64,000 nt of DNA from Atrichornis clamosus (Eukaryota; Chordata; Aves; Passeriformes; Menuridae), in assembly GCA_013400975.1 (NCBI GenBank), contig WBMZ01003468.1, positions 372,001-436,000 of the forward strand, written 5' to 3'. The notes beneath the pieces are model-generated. The model worked only from the letters and a program-made list of their open reading frames with translations, searched no databases and was not told where the DNA came from. Positions 37,301-50,959 of this stretch are shown in pieces. Every line of letters begins with the position of its first letter. The first letter of the stretch is position 1. A program made the translations under genes and the position numbers.

Positions 37301-39600
37301 ATGAAAATTCAAATATACCAGTCAGTGTAAGAGAAGTGCAGTTTTAATATCAGCAACAGCAACAAAAGCAAAAAAAAAGTCATTTTTTCAATGACAAACA
37401 TTAATGTTGACATCCTCAGGAAATTTGGGGCATTCTTTGCAACGGAAAATAGTTTTGGATCCTCATTTCCAGAAGTATACTTCACTCCTACTGCATCACA
37501 AAGCCCTACAAACTTCATCTTACATTGAGGACTTCAGGTATCTGGACAAGAAACTAAAGCCAACTGAAAACGTGCCTGAAAGCAACCAAATGGTTTTGCA
37601 GACAAAATCAAATTACTTTTTGTAAGGTCTTCCATTTCCAGTAATGTAAGCTATTAATATCAAGAAAGAAAGAAAATTCTATGTACATTTTATGCAACTC
37701 AAAATTTCCAGCAAGTTGGAAGCACATCTCCAAACATAATGTCCGTAAAATAACACGCAACAAAAATATTCACGGGCTCTTCAAAAAAAAAACCAAAAAA
37801 AACCCCTCACACAACCAGCAGTTTGTGTTGAGATGGGCACTCTTCTCTCCTTCTTCACACATCCACTGTCAAAGAAGCTGTATTAAGGAGACTGACATTT
37901 TAGTCTTGGAATGCTCTATCATGAAAAATCACTCTAATACGGCCACAACCAGCAGAGCACTTAAACGGTCTTAGCTAAGTCCTTGATTAGTTCTGTTAAA
38001 ACCAATGAGGAATACATGAGCTTAAAATCATGTGTAAATGCTCTGGAACAGGCTCTGCATTTCCACCACATCATCACCATTACAATTTCATTTCTTTCCA
38101 GTTTATCAGATGGTTCCTGTTTCTGGCATAACATACCCAATTCCTTCACCAAACAGTGTAAATAGTTCTGCCTGTTACAATAATTTCCTCAAAAAAGAGG
38201 GGGAAAGTACTCCCACCTATTCCCTCAGTAATTTTATTTTTGTGAAAAACTTAAGTTGTTGAAGAGGAAATTCTCAGCAATAAGCCTGACTTTCTTTAAA
38301 TAAAATTATATGCCAGTAAAAGCCAGTTATTCAAAATTAATTTCTATTCACAAAGATAAGTATTTTTAAAGGGTGTTAAATACCTGAAGCTTTTTTAAAC
38401 AGCCTTGTAGAAAAAAATAAAATCTCATTACAATTCAAAGACAAAACAGAATCTTACAGATTTGCCACAGCACTTTCAGCAAATGCACAGTAAGCAAAAG
38501 AAATTACAATCCTTACACACAGTCTGTAAGAGGAGGCAGGAATTATAGCACTTAGCAGGAAGATCTGTCAAATATCCCTTCATGCCCCACTATAGTTGCA
38601 ATCCCTCTGAAGCCCAACTCTTGCTACTCTTCCAGTTTGGCAGCTGGAAGGGCAGGTCAGAGCAACAGACGCTGGAGAACTACCCAGCTAAATCCTGTAA
38701 AGAACCAGCCCAGCACACCACCTTCCCCAGAGCTACTGGCCCACCTAATCAAACACAGCTGAATTTCACAAGTCCCACTGAATGCAGCAGTACAAAACAG
38801 AATCCCTTGGAAATACAATGACCAAAGAAGTAAGATTATTTATCATTGTGCTTCGCAAAAGGAAGTTTTTTGGGAAGCAGCAGGAGGCTTTCTATATAAA
38901 AAAATCTTTCTTGATTGGCTCTTTGATATTAACAAAAGGCTCTATTTCATCCTCAGTGTGAGCACATGGCTTCCCTTAAAGCTAAAAGAAGTTACGCATG
39001 CACACAGGAGAATTTACAGCATCATCTCTTGCAATAGCATCCTTCAGTTTCCACAGCGCTCCACCTACGGTCACATGCTGAAGGGAAAAACACCTGACAT
39101 GTTTGAAGTTAAAGGCAGACATTGCATCTGAAGGATGGAATTTCACAAAACTGCTACAACTGATGAGATCTATGGCCTGGGTCCAGTCAAACCCCCTCTG
39201 CAGTAAGGCACATTCTCTACTTATCCATGAACACATGGACAGGAAACAGAAGCTTACAACTAGAGTCAGACTTTGATTTCATACACGAGCTGAAACCCCA
39301 GCCCTTGCACTGATAAAACAGGAGAATTCAGCATCAGCTAATTTCTATCAATTTTCAAGATTAAAACAGTACATGTGTTTAAGTAGGGTTGGCTGTTCAG
39401 CAACAGTTTCACCTTGTAAAAATGTGAGATCCTGCAACACAAAAAAAGCTACAACAGCGCCACAGTGATAAAAATCTATGAAGGGATCATGGGGAACATT
39501 ATGCTCAGGGAGGCCATACACCTCCACTTCCATCCTGCACAGATTTCCAAACCAGTTTTAGAGTAATCATGTGCTTGTGACTCCACTGCTTTTCCCTCAT

Positions 39601-39625
39601 GAAAAAAGAAAAAAAAAAAAAAAAA
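39601..39625 (+). repeat. Poly-A run
   Basis: GAAAAAAG followed by 17 A. No element with a recognisable body precedes it on the plus strand, so it is listed as a simple repeat and not as a retrotransposon tail. Confidence 0.8.
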
Positions 39626-41381
39626 TCACATGCTTCTGTACTAGGATTGCATTTTCCAAATAAAGTGAGTTGTGGCTGAAATGCTGATTACCCAGAAGAA
39701 ATCCTAACAAAAGCAAATGTCATAAACTATAACTACACTACACAATATATGCAGTTTCACTGCAAATGCAGCCCTGGCCACAAGAACAGGATTGTCTTTG
39801 GAGTCCCATTACATATGTGAAGAATAAGATATTTATGAATGGGCAGTAGCTGCTTGTGCTCATTGTCCTGGGAGAAGCATATATATTCATAACAGTGAGT
39901 GGACTTGAATAAGTTCCATGTATTTACTTCATTTCAGAAGAGCACATAAGCCACACCACAATTCATGATTTGAGGCTCATCTAAATCACTGTCAGTTTTA
40001 ATGTGAAGGAAAAAAATAATCCAGAGTCAGTTAATACATAAAAAGTACACACTCCAGCCTGGAACACACTTTTGACAACTCTGCAGTGAATCCTTGATTG
40101 AACATACTATTTGGTATGACTCAAAATCTGTTTTTCTTCAGGGCATTTCCATGAATACACTCTCAATTACATAAATAATGTATCACTAGATATTTGAGAG
40201 ACTTTCGTTATTCAGAAATAATTCTTCTTCTGTGAATAAGCACTTCAAAAAATAATCTTTTTTGGGGGGCCATTTCTTCCCTTTTGAATTACTAGAAGCT
40301 TGAGACTTCAGTATTCACAGAAGAGTTACATACTTTTTCTGCACTGCAGTTGCATAAAAACTACAAATTGAAAAAAAAGAAAAGAAAGTTAAAAAAACAA
40401 CCAAAAACAATCAAAATGGAGAGTCAGACTGAGGAGAGCAGCTGTGGTCTGTCTTATGTAACCTTTGGTCCTAAGAGCCACTACAGTACCACAGAAAGGA
40501 GGGGCATACTGTAAGGCACAAGTACAGAATAACTTGCCCATAGTACACTCGGGGGTTTTTTCCTATAACTACGCCTTAAAACACTGTGGTGGGAGGGGGT
40601 ATCCACCCTAACTTCTGTTACTGTATATATTCTAATTAGCCATGTCAATGTCATTTTTTCTTTTTGAATGTATGCACTTAGACCAACATATCTAGCTTGT
40701 CACGAGTTCCCAAAGTTAATTATGCATTGTATAAAAAATGTCCACTGTGTTTAAATCAGTTATCTCCATTTACTGCCTTTCAATGTAGTTTTGTTCTTGC
40801 TCTAAGTTAGAGTGCATGACTTATTTATACACACATCCCCCACTGACTGCTCATCCTCTAACCTAACTACATTGATTTTTTTCAGTACCTTGACACAAGG
40901 AATTCTTTCCAATGCCACAAAGCACTCCTGCCCATCCTGCAGTCCTTCTCTGTTTTTACTGTATTTTCTTTAAGACTGATGCAGAACAAAATAAAGAATT
41001 CCTGTTATAAAGCAACATGATATAAACAAGCACTAACTACTAACTAGGAAATACTGCTATGGTTTTATAACATTTTTTGTTAATTGCATCTTTTTGTTTG
41101 TTTTTTCTAGAGCAACAGACAAAAGCCTAACTTGCCAACTTTTCTATTGCAGCAAATGTAGTTAATTTAATATTCAGCAACAAGCAATTAGGTCAAATTA
41201 TGTATTCAGAGGATTTTACTCAGATTTGTTAGCAGCAAAATTTCACCTGCCACCACAGTGGCTATTCCCTAAGATTTGCTAGATACTCCCCAGATTTCCT
41301 CAGCCTTCCTCCAACTAATTTTTTATCCCTTTATTAATCTTTTGAATTGCTACATAAAAGTAGCATTAGTAACATTCACCC

Positions 41382-41393
41382 TATATATATATA
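41382..41393. repeat. Short (TA)n microsatellite
   Basis: Six TA dinucleotides in a row inside AT-rich DNA. Confidence 0.7.
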
Positions 41394-44300
41394 CTACTCA
41401 AATTCCTACATCTTCCCATTAATTTTCAATCACGTCCAAGTCTCCAAGCAGCTCTGAGCGTGGCACACACCCTAGAAGACAGTACAACCTTGAGTTACAC
41501 TATGCCACAACTCCTGCAGAAGGAACAGTTGCAGCAAGTCTGCCTCATGCTTCTCCATTCCATATTCTGAAATGTTTCTTACAGGAGAGCAGTTTTAGGT
41601 AAGAACTTTTTTGAACTCTAGAGGAAATAAAAGAATTTATACCCTTTAATGTCTTCTAACACAAAATAACAGTCTGGGGTAGCTTTAGTTGCACCTGTAC
41701 CTTCTTCATCGGACCTAGTTGTAGAAACACTCATAACAAGATACAATCTCTTATAGCCTATCATTTAATGTATCTTTCTTTGCCATTCTTCCCAGGAGAA
41801 TCCTACTCTGAACAGTGAGAAGGGCCACAGACATCCTGTGATCCAACAAACCCTTTCAATAGGCAGCAGTACAACCAAGGAAAGAGAGGTTATGCTTTGA
41901 TATGAAACATCAAATTCTTACAGTATTTCACTAATCCTGTCTGGATGCTGCTAACACCATCAACTGATATATTCTCTTTCTTCTCACTCCTTAGTTGGGC
42001 AAACTAAAAGTGAGGCAATAACCCAGGTTGAAATACTACATACAAATGAAGTTCACTCCTTTTGTTGAAAAGGCATTTGTCCCAAAAGGCACTCTTCTAA
42101 CCTCAAAAGCCTGCAAAGAGCAATGCTTCTGAGAGGTCACATGTATCCCACACAAGCCCTGTATCCATTTAAATGTCACCTCCAAATGCACCTAAGATGT
42201 ATAAATAAAGCACTTCCCTTTCCGGGATTTTAGCAAGTTCTTTGGTACACTAAGCTGTAGTCAGCCTACAGTCAGATATTGCTCCATTGGGTCAGACACA
42301 ATTTTATAGGAGCAAGTGCTACATTTAGACTCCACTCTCACTGCTTTTCTTTGTCTCTTTTTGAGGAGGGAATTTCCTCGATGTTTTTACCAACAGCGTG
42401 TCCTTGCTTATTTTAGCTACTGTGTTTCCATTTAAAATCATCAGAATCAATGATTCAGAAATACTCTTAGAGAAATCTTTTTCTAGCAGACGAATCAGAC
42501 ATTCATTTCTATCTTACAGCCTTCTAAATCAAAAATAGCTTTAAGCTATGAGCACAACATCTGAATACATCAAGGAGGCAATACATTTCACCTTTCTAGT
42601 ACTTATTATCAGCAAAAGCTTTAAAGCATCGCAAGAGTAGGTAACAAACCACAAACATTACTGAAACTGGAAAGCAAAGCCATCCAGTGACTTAAAATGC
42701 AGACCATGCAATCATAAAATGCTTAAGAGAAGCAAATCTGAATTGAATATTTTAGAAAAAGAATGGTACGTTACTTCGTTTCTAGAGTGTATCAATAGAG
42801 TAAAAACTGGATGCAAAAGTCAGATTGGCTGCAGGTATTGGCTTGCAGCTTCCTTTCTATCTTTACCTGTCACTTTGCAACCACAGATTGGTCCTTCAGA
42901 CTCCATTTAGTGAAATGCCAACTCTCTGCCTGTTTCAGGCTACAGTTTTTGTTGTACTGCTACAACTTAACACTCACATCCTTAAGTTTCTCAGCCCCGT
43001 GACTGCAAAGTAAAAATCTTAAAATACATGACCTTTATGAACTAATAAAAATCAGAAAACAAACAGAAGAATAAATATAGACAATTAATTTAATGTCAAC
43101 TTTAAAAGTATTTGGGGACCAAAAGAACTGTACTTTTAATTCTCTGGAGAGTAAAAAGATGATTAGATAATTGAGAATAAGGGAGTTTTTATACATTTGA
43201 CTCTTGAACATCGTTGTCAGAATTTCTGCAGAAAAATAATGGTTCCTTTTTCCTCATATCTGCTAAATACAAAATGTGAATTATCTAAGCACACATGAAG
43301 ACCTTAAACAAAAATCTCCCTAAATCTTCTTAATAACTCTAAATAACAAATTGCTCACGAGGATGTGGATCGGGCTTTCCAGCTGCCCTCCCAGGAAGCT
43401 GCTGTATCACAGGTTTGAAATTGCTCGGGACAGAGATACTGATTCTTTACAGTCTGTCTGTTAAGAATCTACCGTAATATGGTTCGGATCAGATGGAGAC
43501 AAGCAAACAGTTCCCCTTCCTTCATCTGTAACACAGGTTAAAAACTTACCCCCAAGTCGTCTGAAGAGTGTACAATATGGTATTGGACAGATCATTTCAT
43601 TCTTCATTACTCACAGGCATTTCAGCACGAACCTGTTCCTGTTCCTGGAAAGCCTCAACTAAATGCACATTCAATCCCACTGGCACGAGCTGGGGCTTGG
43701 GTCTCATCACCAAGCACACACACTAAGTTTCCCCAGTGAGCATGTGCTTTCTGAATGGGACTTTGGGCAAATCAGACATCGAGATGCTGGACACAGAAGG
43801 GCACGTATGCTACATGAATGATGAGATAATGCGGGTGCTGAAACATTACAAAAATACCATAAGCAGAGTTTATGTCCCAAAGCAAGTGACGGCCAATGTC
43901 CTAGCACAGGTTCTGCTGTTTTTACTCCTCCAGGTAAAAACACGTACTGCAAGACCAAGCTCCTGGCTTGGTAGAAATCCTGTGCAAGCAACACCAATTA
44001 CAGAATAAAGAACTGGCAATACACTGGATGAATTAAATTGATCAAATTTTCAACCATCCAGACCACAATTTCCCAGATAAAAATGGCAACTTGTTAGCAT
44101 GAGTTTTCTTTCTTACATTTAAAAACCAAAACACTCCCACCACTTCCAATTTTCAGCTAAAGCCTAATATTACAGATGAACCTCCTATCACAATGAAGCA
44201 TCCTGACACCGTACTGCAGGCTCCTTTAATGAAACAAACAACAACAGGATGTGGTGCTTCCAAGTTTCCCATTGGAAAAAGAAAAAGCAATTACACCTGC

Positions 44301-44563
44301 ACAGAGTCAGCTACACCAATCTAAACTAAGGAAACTGCTAAAAACTAATGAGATCCATAGTCCTAGATATCAGGTTTAGGGAGAAGAGCCAAGTGAAAAA
44401 GCAACCATTAAAGTGTTTGCAAAACTTCAATCATACCACACAGGAATATCGATTTCATCAAAACTGAAATATGCATTGAAAAGAAGACTTTTTAAAACTT
44501 TAGAAGGACAAAACACTTTTGCATATGTAATAGACAAACTTTTAAAAGGCCTAGTGTGATCTA

Positions 44564-44593
44564 AAATGTAAGGGTTTCCTCTACCTTACATTT
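44564..44593. repeat. Perfect 10-bp hairpin
   Basis: AAATGTAAGG (44564-44573) is exactly complementary to CCTTACATTT (44584-44593), with a 10-nt loop. The stem does not extend, so it is shorter than a microRNA precursor. It may be chance. Confidence 0.7.
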
Positions 44594-45229
44594 CATAAAA
44601 TTAAGGTTAATTTTACTTATTTCTTATCTCTGGTGCAGAGTAACAGTTCACAACTAGAACAGGTCTGTTGATCAAGGCAGTTTTCACACCTTAGGACAAT
44701 GACTTTGGTCTAATCGAAAGGAAATGCTACTTTCTGACATGATGAATTATCTTTTTTGACATAACAGACAGGACTGTTGCTTCTCTCTGAGCTCAATCTT
44801 TATTTCATCATCACTTTTATCAAATCAGTGCTGGTGGCTATACATCAAATGCTTAGAATTTCAATGAAATTGTCATTACAAAGGCTTTCAGGGTTCTGCA
44901 AATTTTCTCTGGTTTATTCTGCTTGTGGTTTAATCTCAGTGTCTTTCCATAAGGTTTTGCCAGCTCTCCTGGGTCGTTCCCAGCAAGGCTCAGGCTTCTT
45001 GGCAGCTCTGTCCCCAGAGTGAGACTGGGGTATGCAGGGGCCTGTCCCACATTCCCTGCTCTCCTGATTTTCCAGCGGTGAACACAGCAGGCTCTATGCT
45101 TGCCAGCTGATCCAGGGCACCACCCAGGTTGTTTGGTATCTGTGAGTATCACCCAGCGGGTGGCTTCGTATTTTGTAGCAATTTGAAAAGGTGGACAGTC
45201 ACTCAGCAGCTATGGGTTGGTAATAAAAC

Positions 45230-45255
45230 TATACATACACACATACATACTTACA
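45230..45255. repeat. CA/TA-rich microsatellite-like tract
   Basis: Irregular ATACATACACACATACATAC sequence, a decayed (CATA)n. Confidence 0.65.
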
Positions 45256-47368
45256 CCACCCGTAAAGAGTTTTTATATTAGTCGTCGTTATATACAATAC
45301 ATATTAGCCAACAGCTATATAAACAACCTAGGTTTATACTAAAAATACATCCAAAAATACACGTAAAAGACACGCAAACACAACATACAATATAATTAAC
45401 AGTATTTTCTTACTACACGTAATTACTTTGATAGTCAAAAGAAGCCAACAGATACGAAAGTCATACACTAGGTGTTTGATCATTCAAAAATTACATCTTG
45501 ATAGTGCCTCCAGTAATTCTTTACACAACTTCACACATTCTTTTTCTTCCCAAAAAGCCCTTCCTCTCTTCCTTTAACATAATATTATACTTTATCCAAT
45601 TTCAATACCTGGTACCAGAGAGCTGATTTTGCAGGAGTCCCTTACTGATAGCTCATCTCTTACACACACATGCTGTTCTGCAAAGAAGTAGAGCCAGATG
45701 ATGCTGAATCAGTTTTCTGAGGCTACCATTTTAGAAAGACTATGAACAACGAAGAAAAATATGGCTGCATAATTTTTAACAAAACAATATGGAACCTGAT
45801 CCAATGCATTAACGGTCCATAATGTTATTGAACAAGACTACAAGAGAGACACTTTACTTGCACTTGCTTGTCAGACAATTACTCTCTGCTACTGTAATAC
45901 TTCATGTGCATACTTCCAAGGAAGACTCATGAACGCACAGGTTCATTAAGGGAATGAGAGAATCGATTGTAAAATGGAAAAGGCCGAGTGAGGTCATATT
46001 TCAAAGAGATGAATATGGTACACTCCATTATGTTGTAATCAGCCTCTCTCTTTCATCCTAAGAACTGTAATAGTCTATCCTAATTTTCAAGAAAAAAAAA
46101 AAAATTCTCACTGCCTGCATCGTACCTTCATCCCAAATACAGTGAGGAATTCAAATGTGCTGCAGGCAGTTTCCATTTACCATGGTCTTTGGAGCAGACG
46201 GTATTGATGTTGCTGACCATTTTTCTCCTTAATAAGAAAAACATTCAAATGCTACTAATATTGCTGCCTTGGCAAACCACATTTTATAGATGGGACTTGC
46301 CCTGTACATGACACATAGAACATCAATCAAGGCTGAATTTTATTTCAATTTATTATGGTTGCTGTCTAAATGAAAAAATGCTTATATCGTTAAAATGTCT
46401 TATAATATAAATGCACAAATGATGTAATCACCCATTTAGTGAGAAAATTCTGATTTTGATTAAAAATATCTACAGTTGAACTTCTAAATATTTAATAAAT
46501 GCAAAACCAAAAAAACACAAGCACATTAAGAAACCACAGTAATTGGTATCTGGTAATAATATCGTGATTTTATGCCTGATAGCTTTTATCTTTAGAAGAT
46601 GAGTTTATAAGGTATTCTTTTAAAATGCTAAGAGCTGCCTTTTTGTTCAAATCATCCAGAATAAATTACTTCAATCCTGACTTCATTCAAGACCTCACAT
46701 GTGTGGTTTTTTCGAGTTATCATTTATCACAGTTCTTTGCTTGCTACAGCCAGCTGTCTCCAGGCTGAAAGTGGTGGCCTGCAAAAGCCCTGCAAGCTTT
46801 CCCAGCCAGGCAACTCCGGACACCACGTGATTAGCAAGGGGCAGAAAGCAGCACCTTATCAGAAAACAGACAGCACTCAATTTTGTAACTGATAGGCATT
46901 CACAAACCTGTCCCAGCTACAGAGACAGAGTTTAACACTTGGCAGAGTCCCACTGGCACCTGCCCCTGGCGACGTCCCCAGGAGCTGGCTGTGCTGCTGG
47001 GTCTCCCAGCTGCTGCCCCCAGCACGGCACAAAGCAACGCACCCAACAAAACATCCCTGCTGCGGAGAGCACTGCAGATCATCTGGTCAACCCAACGGTA
47101 TTGAAAACTCATTAAACTGACAGATTCTCTCTGTATTAGCAGCATACGGTTATTATACAAATACAATACTTCCTGTTTACGAACAGCCAGCTCTTTCTGC
47201 TGTGTCTATTTGGCAATACTCTAAAGTCTAGAGCCTATAAGTACAGCAATGCATCGAAGAATGATAAATGGTTACAGAAGTTCACAAGCACACAGCAGAC
47301 CAGAAAAAAAATCCAAACACTTTCTACTAGAAAATGAGAGTTTAGCACAGATCCACAGGAAACTGAAT

Positions 47369-47872
47369 CTGCCCCTCTACTCTGCTTTTGTAAGACCCCA
47401 CCTGGAGTACTGTGGGCAGCTCCAGGGCCCCCAGCGGAAGAAGCAGGATAAGAGGACTGGAGCACTTCTCCTCTAATGACAGGCTGGGACAGTTGAGCTT
47501 GTTCAGCCTGGAGAAGATGAGGCTCCACGGAGACCTTAGAGCACCTTCCAGTACATAAAGGGGGTTACAGGAGAGTTGAAGGGGCACTTTTAACAAGGAC
47601 ATGTGGTGACAGGACATGGGCTGATGACTTTAAACTGAAAGAAGGCAGATTTAGATTAGAGTAAAAAATTCTTTACTGTGAGGGTGATGAAGCACTGAGA
47701 CAGGTTGTCGAGAGAGGTTGTGGATGCCCCATTCCTGGAAGTGTTCAAGGTCAGGTTGGACAGGGCTTTGAGCAACCTGGTCTAGTGGAAGGTGGCCCTG
47801 GCCACAGCAGCCAAGTTGGGACCAGGTGATCTCTCAGCACCCTTCCAATCCAAACCATTCTATGATTCCATG
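47369..47872 (+). mobile_element. CR1 LINE fragment, 3' part
   Basis: The plus strand follows the CR1 3' region from the end of the reverse-transcriptase frame to the 3' tail. The reading frame at 47249-47476 gives FVRPHLEYCGQLQGPQ, the conserved VRPHLEYC..LWGPQ signature of CR1 ORF2. Further on, CAGCCTGGAGAAGA, TTTAAACTGAAAGA, AATTCTTTACTGTGAGGGTG, AGAGAGGTTGTGGATGCCCC and CCAAACCATTCTATGATTCC are all typical CR1 stretches. After CCCCAGCGGAAGAAG about 40 bases of the expected sequence are missing before GACTGGAGCAC. It is 5'-truncated, as most CR1 copies are, and cannot move by itself. The end keeps the ATTCTATG-type octamer once. Confidence 0.95.
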
Positions 47873-49417
47873 TTTTCCTTACTTGGACAAAAGTATTTGA
47901 AACAGGGTTTGGATCCAACAAGTAAAAGAGTGAGCTGCAAGAACGGTGTTTTAGCATGTACTGGACACCCTGACAGGATGTGATCAACAGGTGGGTAGTA
48001 CAGCCACACACTGCATCACATGGTGCTGCCCTTTGCCAGGTAACCAGGTAACTTGTCAGGCACAAGTTCCAGCATCTTTCACAGGAGGGAAACCTCTTGA
48101 AGGTTTTTGCTTTGCACTGCATTTTATCACAGCCAAAAACTGAGGAGCAATTTGAACTTGGCCTTTAGGGGGGAAAAAAAAAAAAAAAGGATAAATAACT
48201 GTAAATGAAGGAAGTGCATGAAAGCTACATGACAGATAAATGGGACTTTTATAACACTGCATATTGTAAAGTTTGCCAGAAAGTATTGAAAGAAGAGTTA
48301 AATCACATCCTGCTGCAGCTGTCCAACTTTATAGCTAAAATATTCATATTAATTCCATTAAACAATTACAGAAGGAAATCCAAAATATTGTTACAAGTAT
48401 GTTGGCTTTGTACTGTCTTTTTTTCAGATTTAATAACAGATATAATACTCTCAACCTCAAAGAATGATTTCTTGGTGGGTATTCACACCCTGGAGGCCAC
48501 AAAGCTATGGAAATCCTACAAAACCTAAACTTTATCATACATTTCTCACAGACGCTTTAGAAAAGAAAGGAAGGATATTTTAGCATTTATGGAGCTGGCC
48601 TGACATTTAGGGGATCGCAATTTAATTTCCTTGTCTGCCAGACTTCCTTCATAATCCCAGAAAACTAAATCATTTTCCTTTTCCTAGTTTCTCATCTTTA
48701 AAATGGAGAAGACCATTTAAGTGTCTGAATCACACAAGTTTGAAAAGACAAAAAAAGCCCTTTGCTTCTCCATTTTTATTTTTTCCTTGGTTAGAAATTC
48801 ACCTGAAAGCTCAATCTTTCAAAGGCTTCAACTGTATGCTGTTTTGTTCTTGAAATCAACAAAACACACGATTTATAAGTAACACACTTTTAAGTTGCAG
48901 GTCTTTATGACATTGGAGAGCCTTCCATTTTAAAACTCCTGCTCCGTGATAAGAAAAGATCTTGAAGAATGAGCACTGGGAAAGTTCATAAACAAAATGC
49001 ATTCATGGCCCATTACTTCAAATAACTTTACTATATAAATAGTCCACTCATCAAATAATGGCCTCAATTAACATTTAATTCTCACACAATGCATTTGTAA
49101 TGTACTGCAGGGATTAAAAGTTCTGCATGAATATCACTATTCTAGAAGAGCCAAAACTTAAAGGTAAGTACTGACATATCTTCCACTTGATTAAAACCAG
49201 TTTATAGTCTTTCCTCACTCTGCTTCTTCCCTATCTGCTGGCTGATGATGACCATCAGCCTTGCTTTTAAAATCTGTAAGCACAGTGGTGCAGCACTACC
49301 ACAGAGGAGAAAACTACGTAGTCACGGTGATTCTGTAGAGAAAGCAAGTGATGAGAATTCCCTGTGTAAGTGCATGCTTCAATCCTTTTCACAACAAGTT
49401 AGAACAAAGCAAGGTTT
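47873..49417. other. Unassigned DNA between two CR1 copies
   Basis: No gene recognised. A G6-A15-GG purine junction lies at 48168-48190. A 107-codon plus-strand frame (48205-48528) has no recognisable domain. Confidence 0.55.
48168..48190 (+). repeat. G6-A15 purine run
   Basis: Six G followed by fifteen A and two G. Its make-up is like one unit of the array at 14931-15019, though it stands alone. A second, shorter G6-A7 run is at 24998-25010. Confidence 0.8.
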
Positions 49418-49706
49418 TCACAGAATCACAGAATACGCTGAGTTGGGATCCACAAGGATCATCGAGTCCAACTCCTGGTCCCACAGGACACACCAAAAAT
49501 CACACCCTGTGCCTGAGAGCACTGTACAGATGCTTCTTGAACTCTGTCAGGCTTGGTGCTGTGACCACTTCCCTGGGGAGCCTGTTCCAGTGCACAGCCA
49601 CCCTCTGGGTGAAGAATCTTTTTCTATGATCCAACATAAACCTCCCCTGACACAACTTCAGGACATTCCCACAGATCCTCTCCCTGGTCACCACAGAGAA
49701 GAGGTC
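49418..49706 (-). mobile_element. CR1 LINE fragment, 3' end (reverse orientation)
   Basis: It starts on the plus strand with TCACAGAATCACAGAAT, the reverse complement of the CR1 3' octamer tail, then GGATCATCGAGTCCAACTCC. On the minus strand a frame (49500-49694) reads RVAVHWNRLPREVVTAPSL, the conserved C-terminal signature of CR1 ORF2, and is open for 64 codons. A plus-strand frame of 204 codons that crosses it (49245-49859) is antisense and not a gene. The copy is 5'-truncated near 49706. The two octamer copies and open frame suggest it is younger than the one at 60.4 kb. Confidence 0.95.
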
Positions 49707-50959
49707 AGTGTCAAAATAACCCTGTCCACATCAGAAAAAAAAAAAATGCTAGCACTGCCACTGCAGGGAACATACACAAGGACAACCAAGGCTACACTGG
49801 GAGAGCCTGACATTACATGGGCATTCCAACAGCAGCAGGCTCTACAAGAACTCCTGTGATGCCTGTTACTTGATAGATCTAAGTGTCTTGTGAAAGACCT
49901 CCCCTCACTCAGCCATTTTGCTGTTAACTGTGAAAGAGAGTATCTTTGTAATATGTGGTTGCTTTTATCCTGTAGAAAAATGACTGAGCATTGACCAGAC
50001 AATAACTAAGTCAATTACTCAAACACCAACAAAACACATTCTAACAATGACTGCCTCATTCATGGTATCATTTTAGAAACTGACTCTAGTACATATATTT
50101 TTTTGTCCCATGGGTTTGACCTGAATCCTAATGAAGTTAACTGCTTTAAGAAACCAAGCCAGTACAAGCTACCAGCTTTCAAGACATGATGCAGAATCTG
50201 CTGAAAAAGTCAACAGATGCTTCACCTAGAAGGCAGAAAATGGGAAGGCCAGAAAGCTCCTGAAAATCTAAAATGGACCTCATTGTGCTTTGATGGTAAA
50301 GTTATGGAATAAATAAAAAAAAATATTAAGAGTCAGGCCTAAGACAGAGATCTAAATATAAAATCCTGTCAACACCCATTATCCTCAAAATGTGTTTTAG
50401 GTCATGTTAGGACTTCTGCCTGTGGGTTCATCTAAGGCATGAAAAAAATCTAATTCAATGAAAATGAAATATACAAAAAGATAAAACTGCTTCTCAGCTA
50501 TATCTTCCTCACAAGTATTGTCTTATTTTAAATGTATTGCTAATACAATATGTTAGCAGTTGTCCTTAATAAGCTCTGCATACATCCAAGAAAACTGCAT
50601 ACACTGACAAAGATGCTTCTAGTTTTGCACAACACATGGCTTTTTTTATACGGTATGTTCTCTCTTGAAAACTACTCCCTCACAAAATGAAAATTCAGCA
50701 GAAACTCTAATAGCTTTCATATTTCAGTCTAATAGGTAGCATGGCATTGCACTGCCACCCACCTTTGCTACAATATTGCACAGCACATTTAACAGACATT
50801 TGCTTCCTTCTCTCAGTCCTTATGTGCAGCTTCTGCAGGACCTTAGTATTAACATTTAGCAGAGTCTATGAGCATAAAGCACATTTATGAACACCTGCTA
50901 GAACATTTTATTTGCCTTAAGAGTTTTATTATAACTGTTAAATTTTCTTGCTATGCTTT
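49707..50959. other. Unassigned noncoding DNA
   Basis: No supported features beyond a short poly-A run near 49734-49745 right after the CR1 5' end. Confidence 0.55.

Larger units (their letters stand above)
30176..47368. other. Long unassigned noncoding stretch
   Basis: About 17 kb with no recognised exon, RNA gene or major repeat. It holds a pure purine tract (31047-31081) followed by a pyrimidine-rich zone (31167-31325), a poly-A run (39601-39625), a (TA)6 run (41382-41393), a perfect 10-bp hairpin (44564-44593), a CA/TA-rich tract (45230-45255) and a GC-richer patch (about 46960-47090). Frames in it stay near or below 100 codons and carry no recognisable domains. It may contain conserved regulatory elements, which cannot be seen without comparison to other species. 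Confidence 0.55.

Noticed and set aside
44564..44593. Possible microRNA precursor
   Set aside because: Stem is only 10 bp and does not extend; no known microRNA seed recognised.
49245..49859. 204-codon plus-strand open frame
   Set aside because: Its middle part is the reverse strand of a CR1 fragment; the real CR1 coding signature is on the minus strand.
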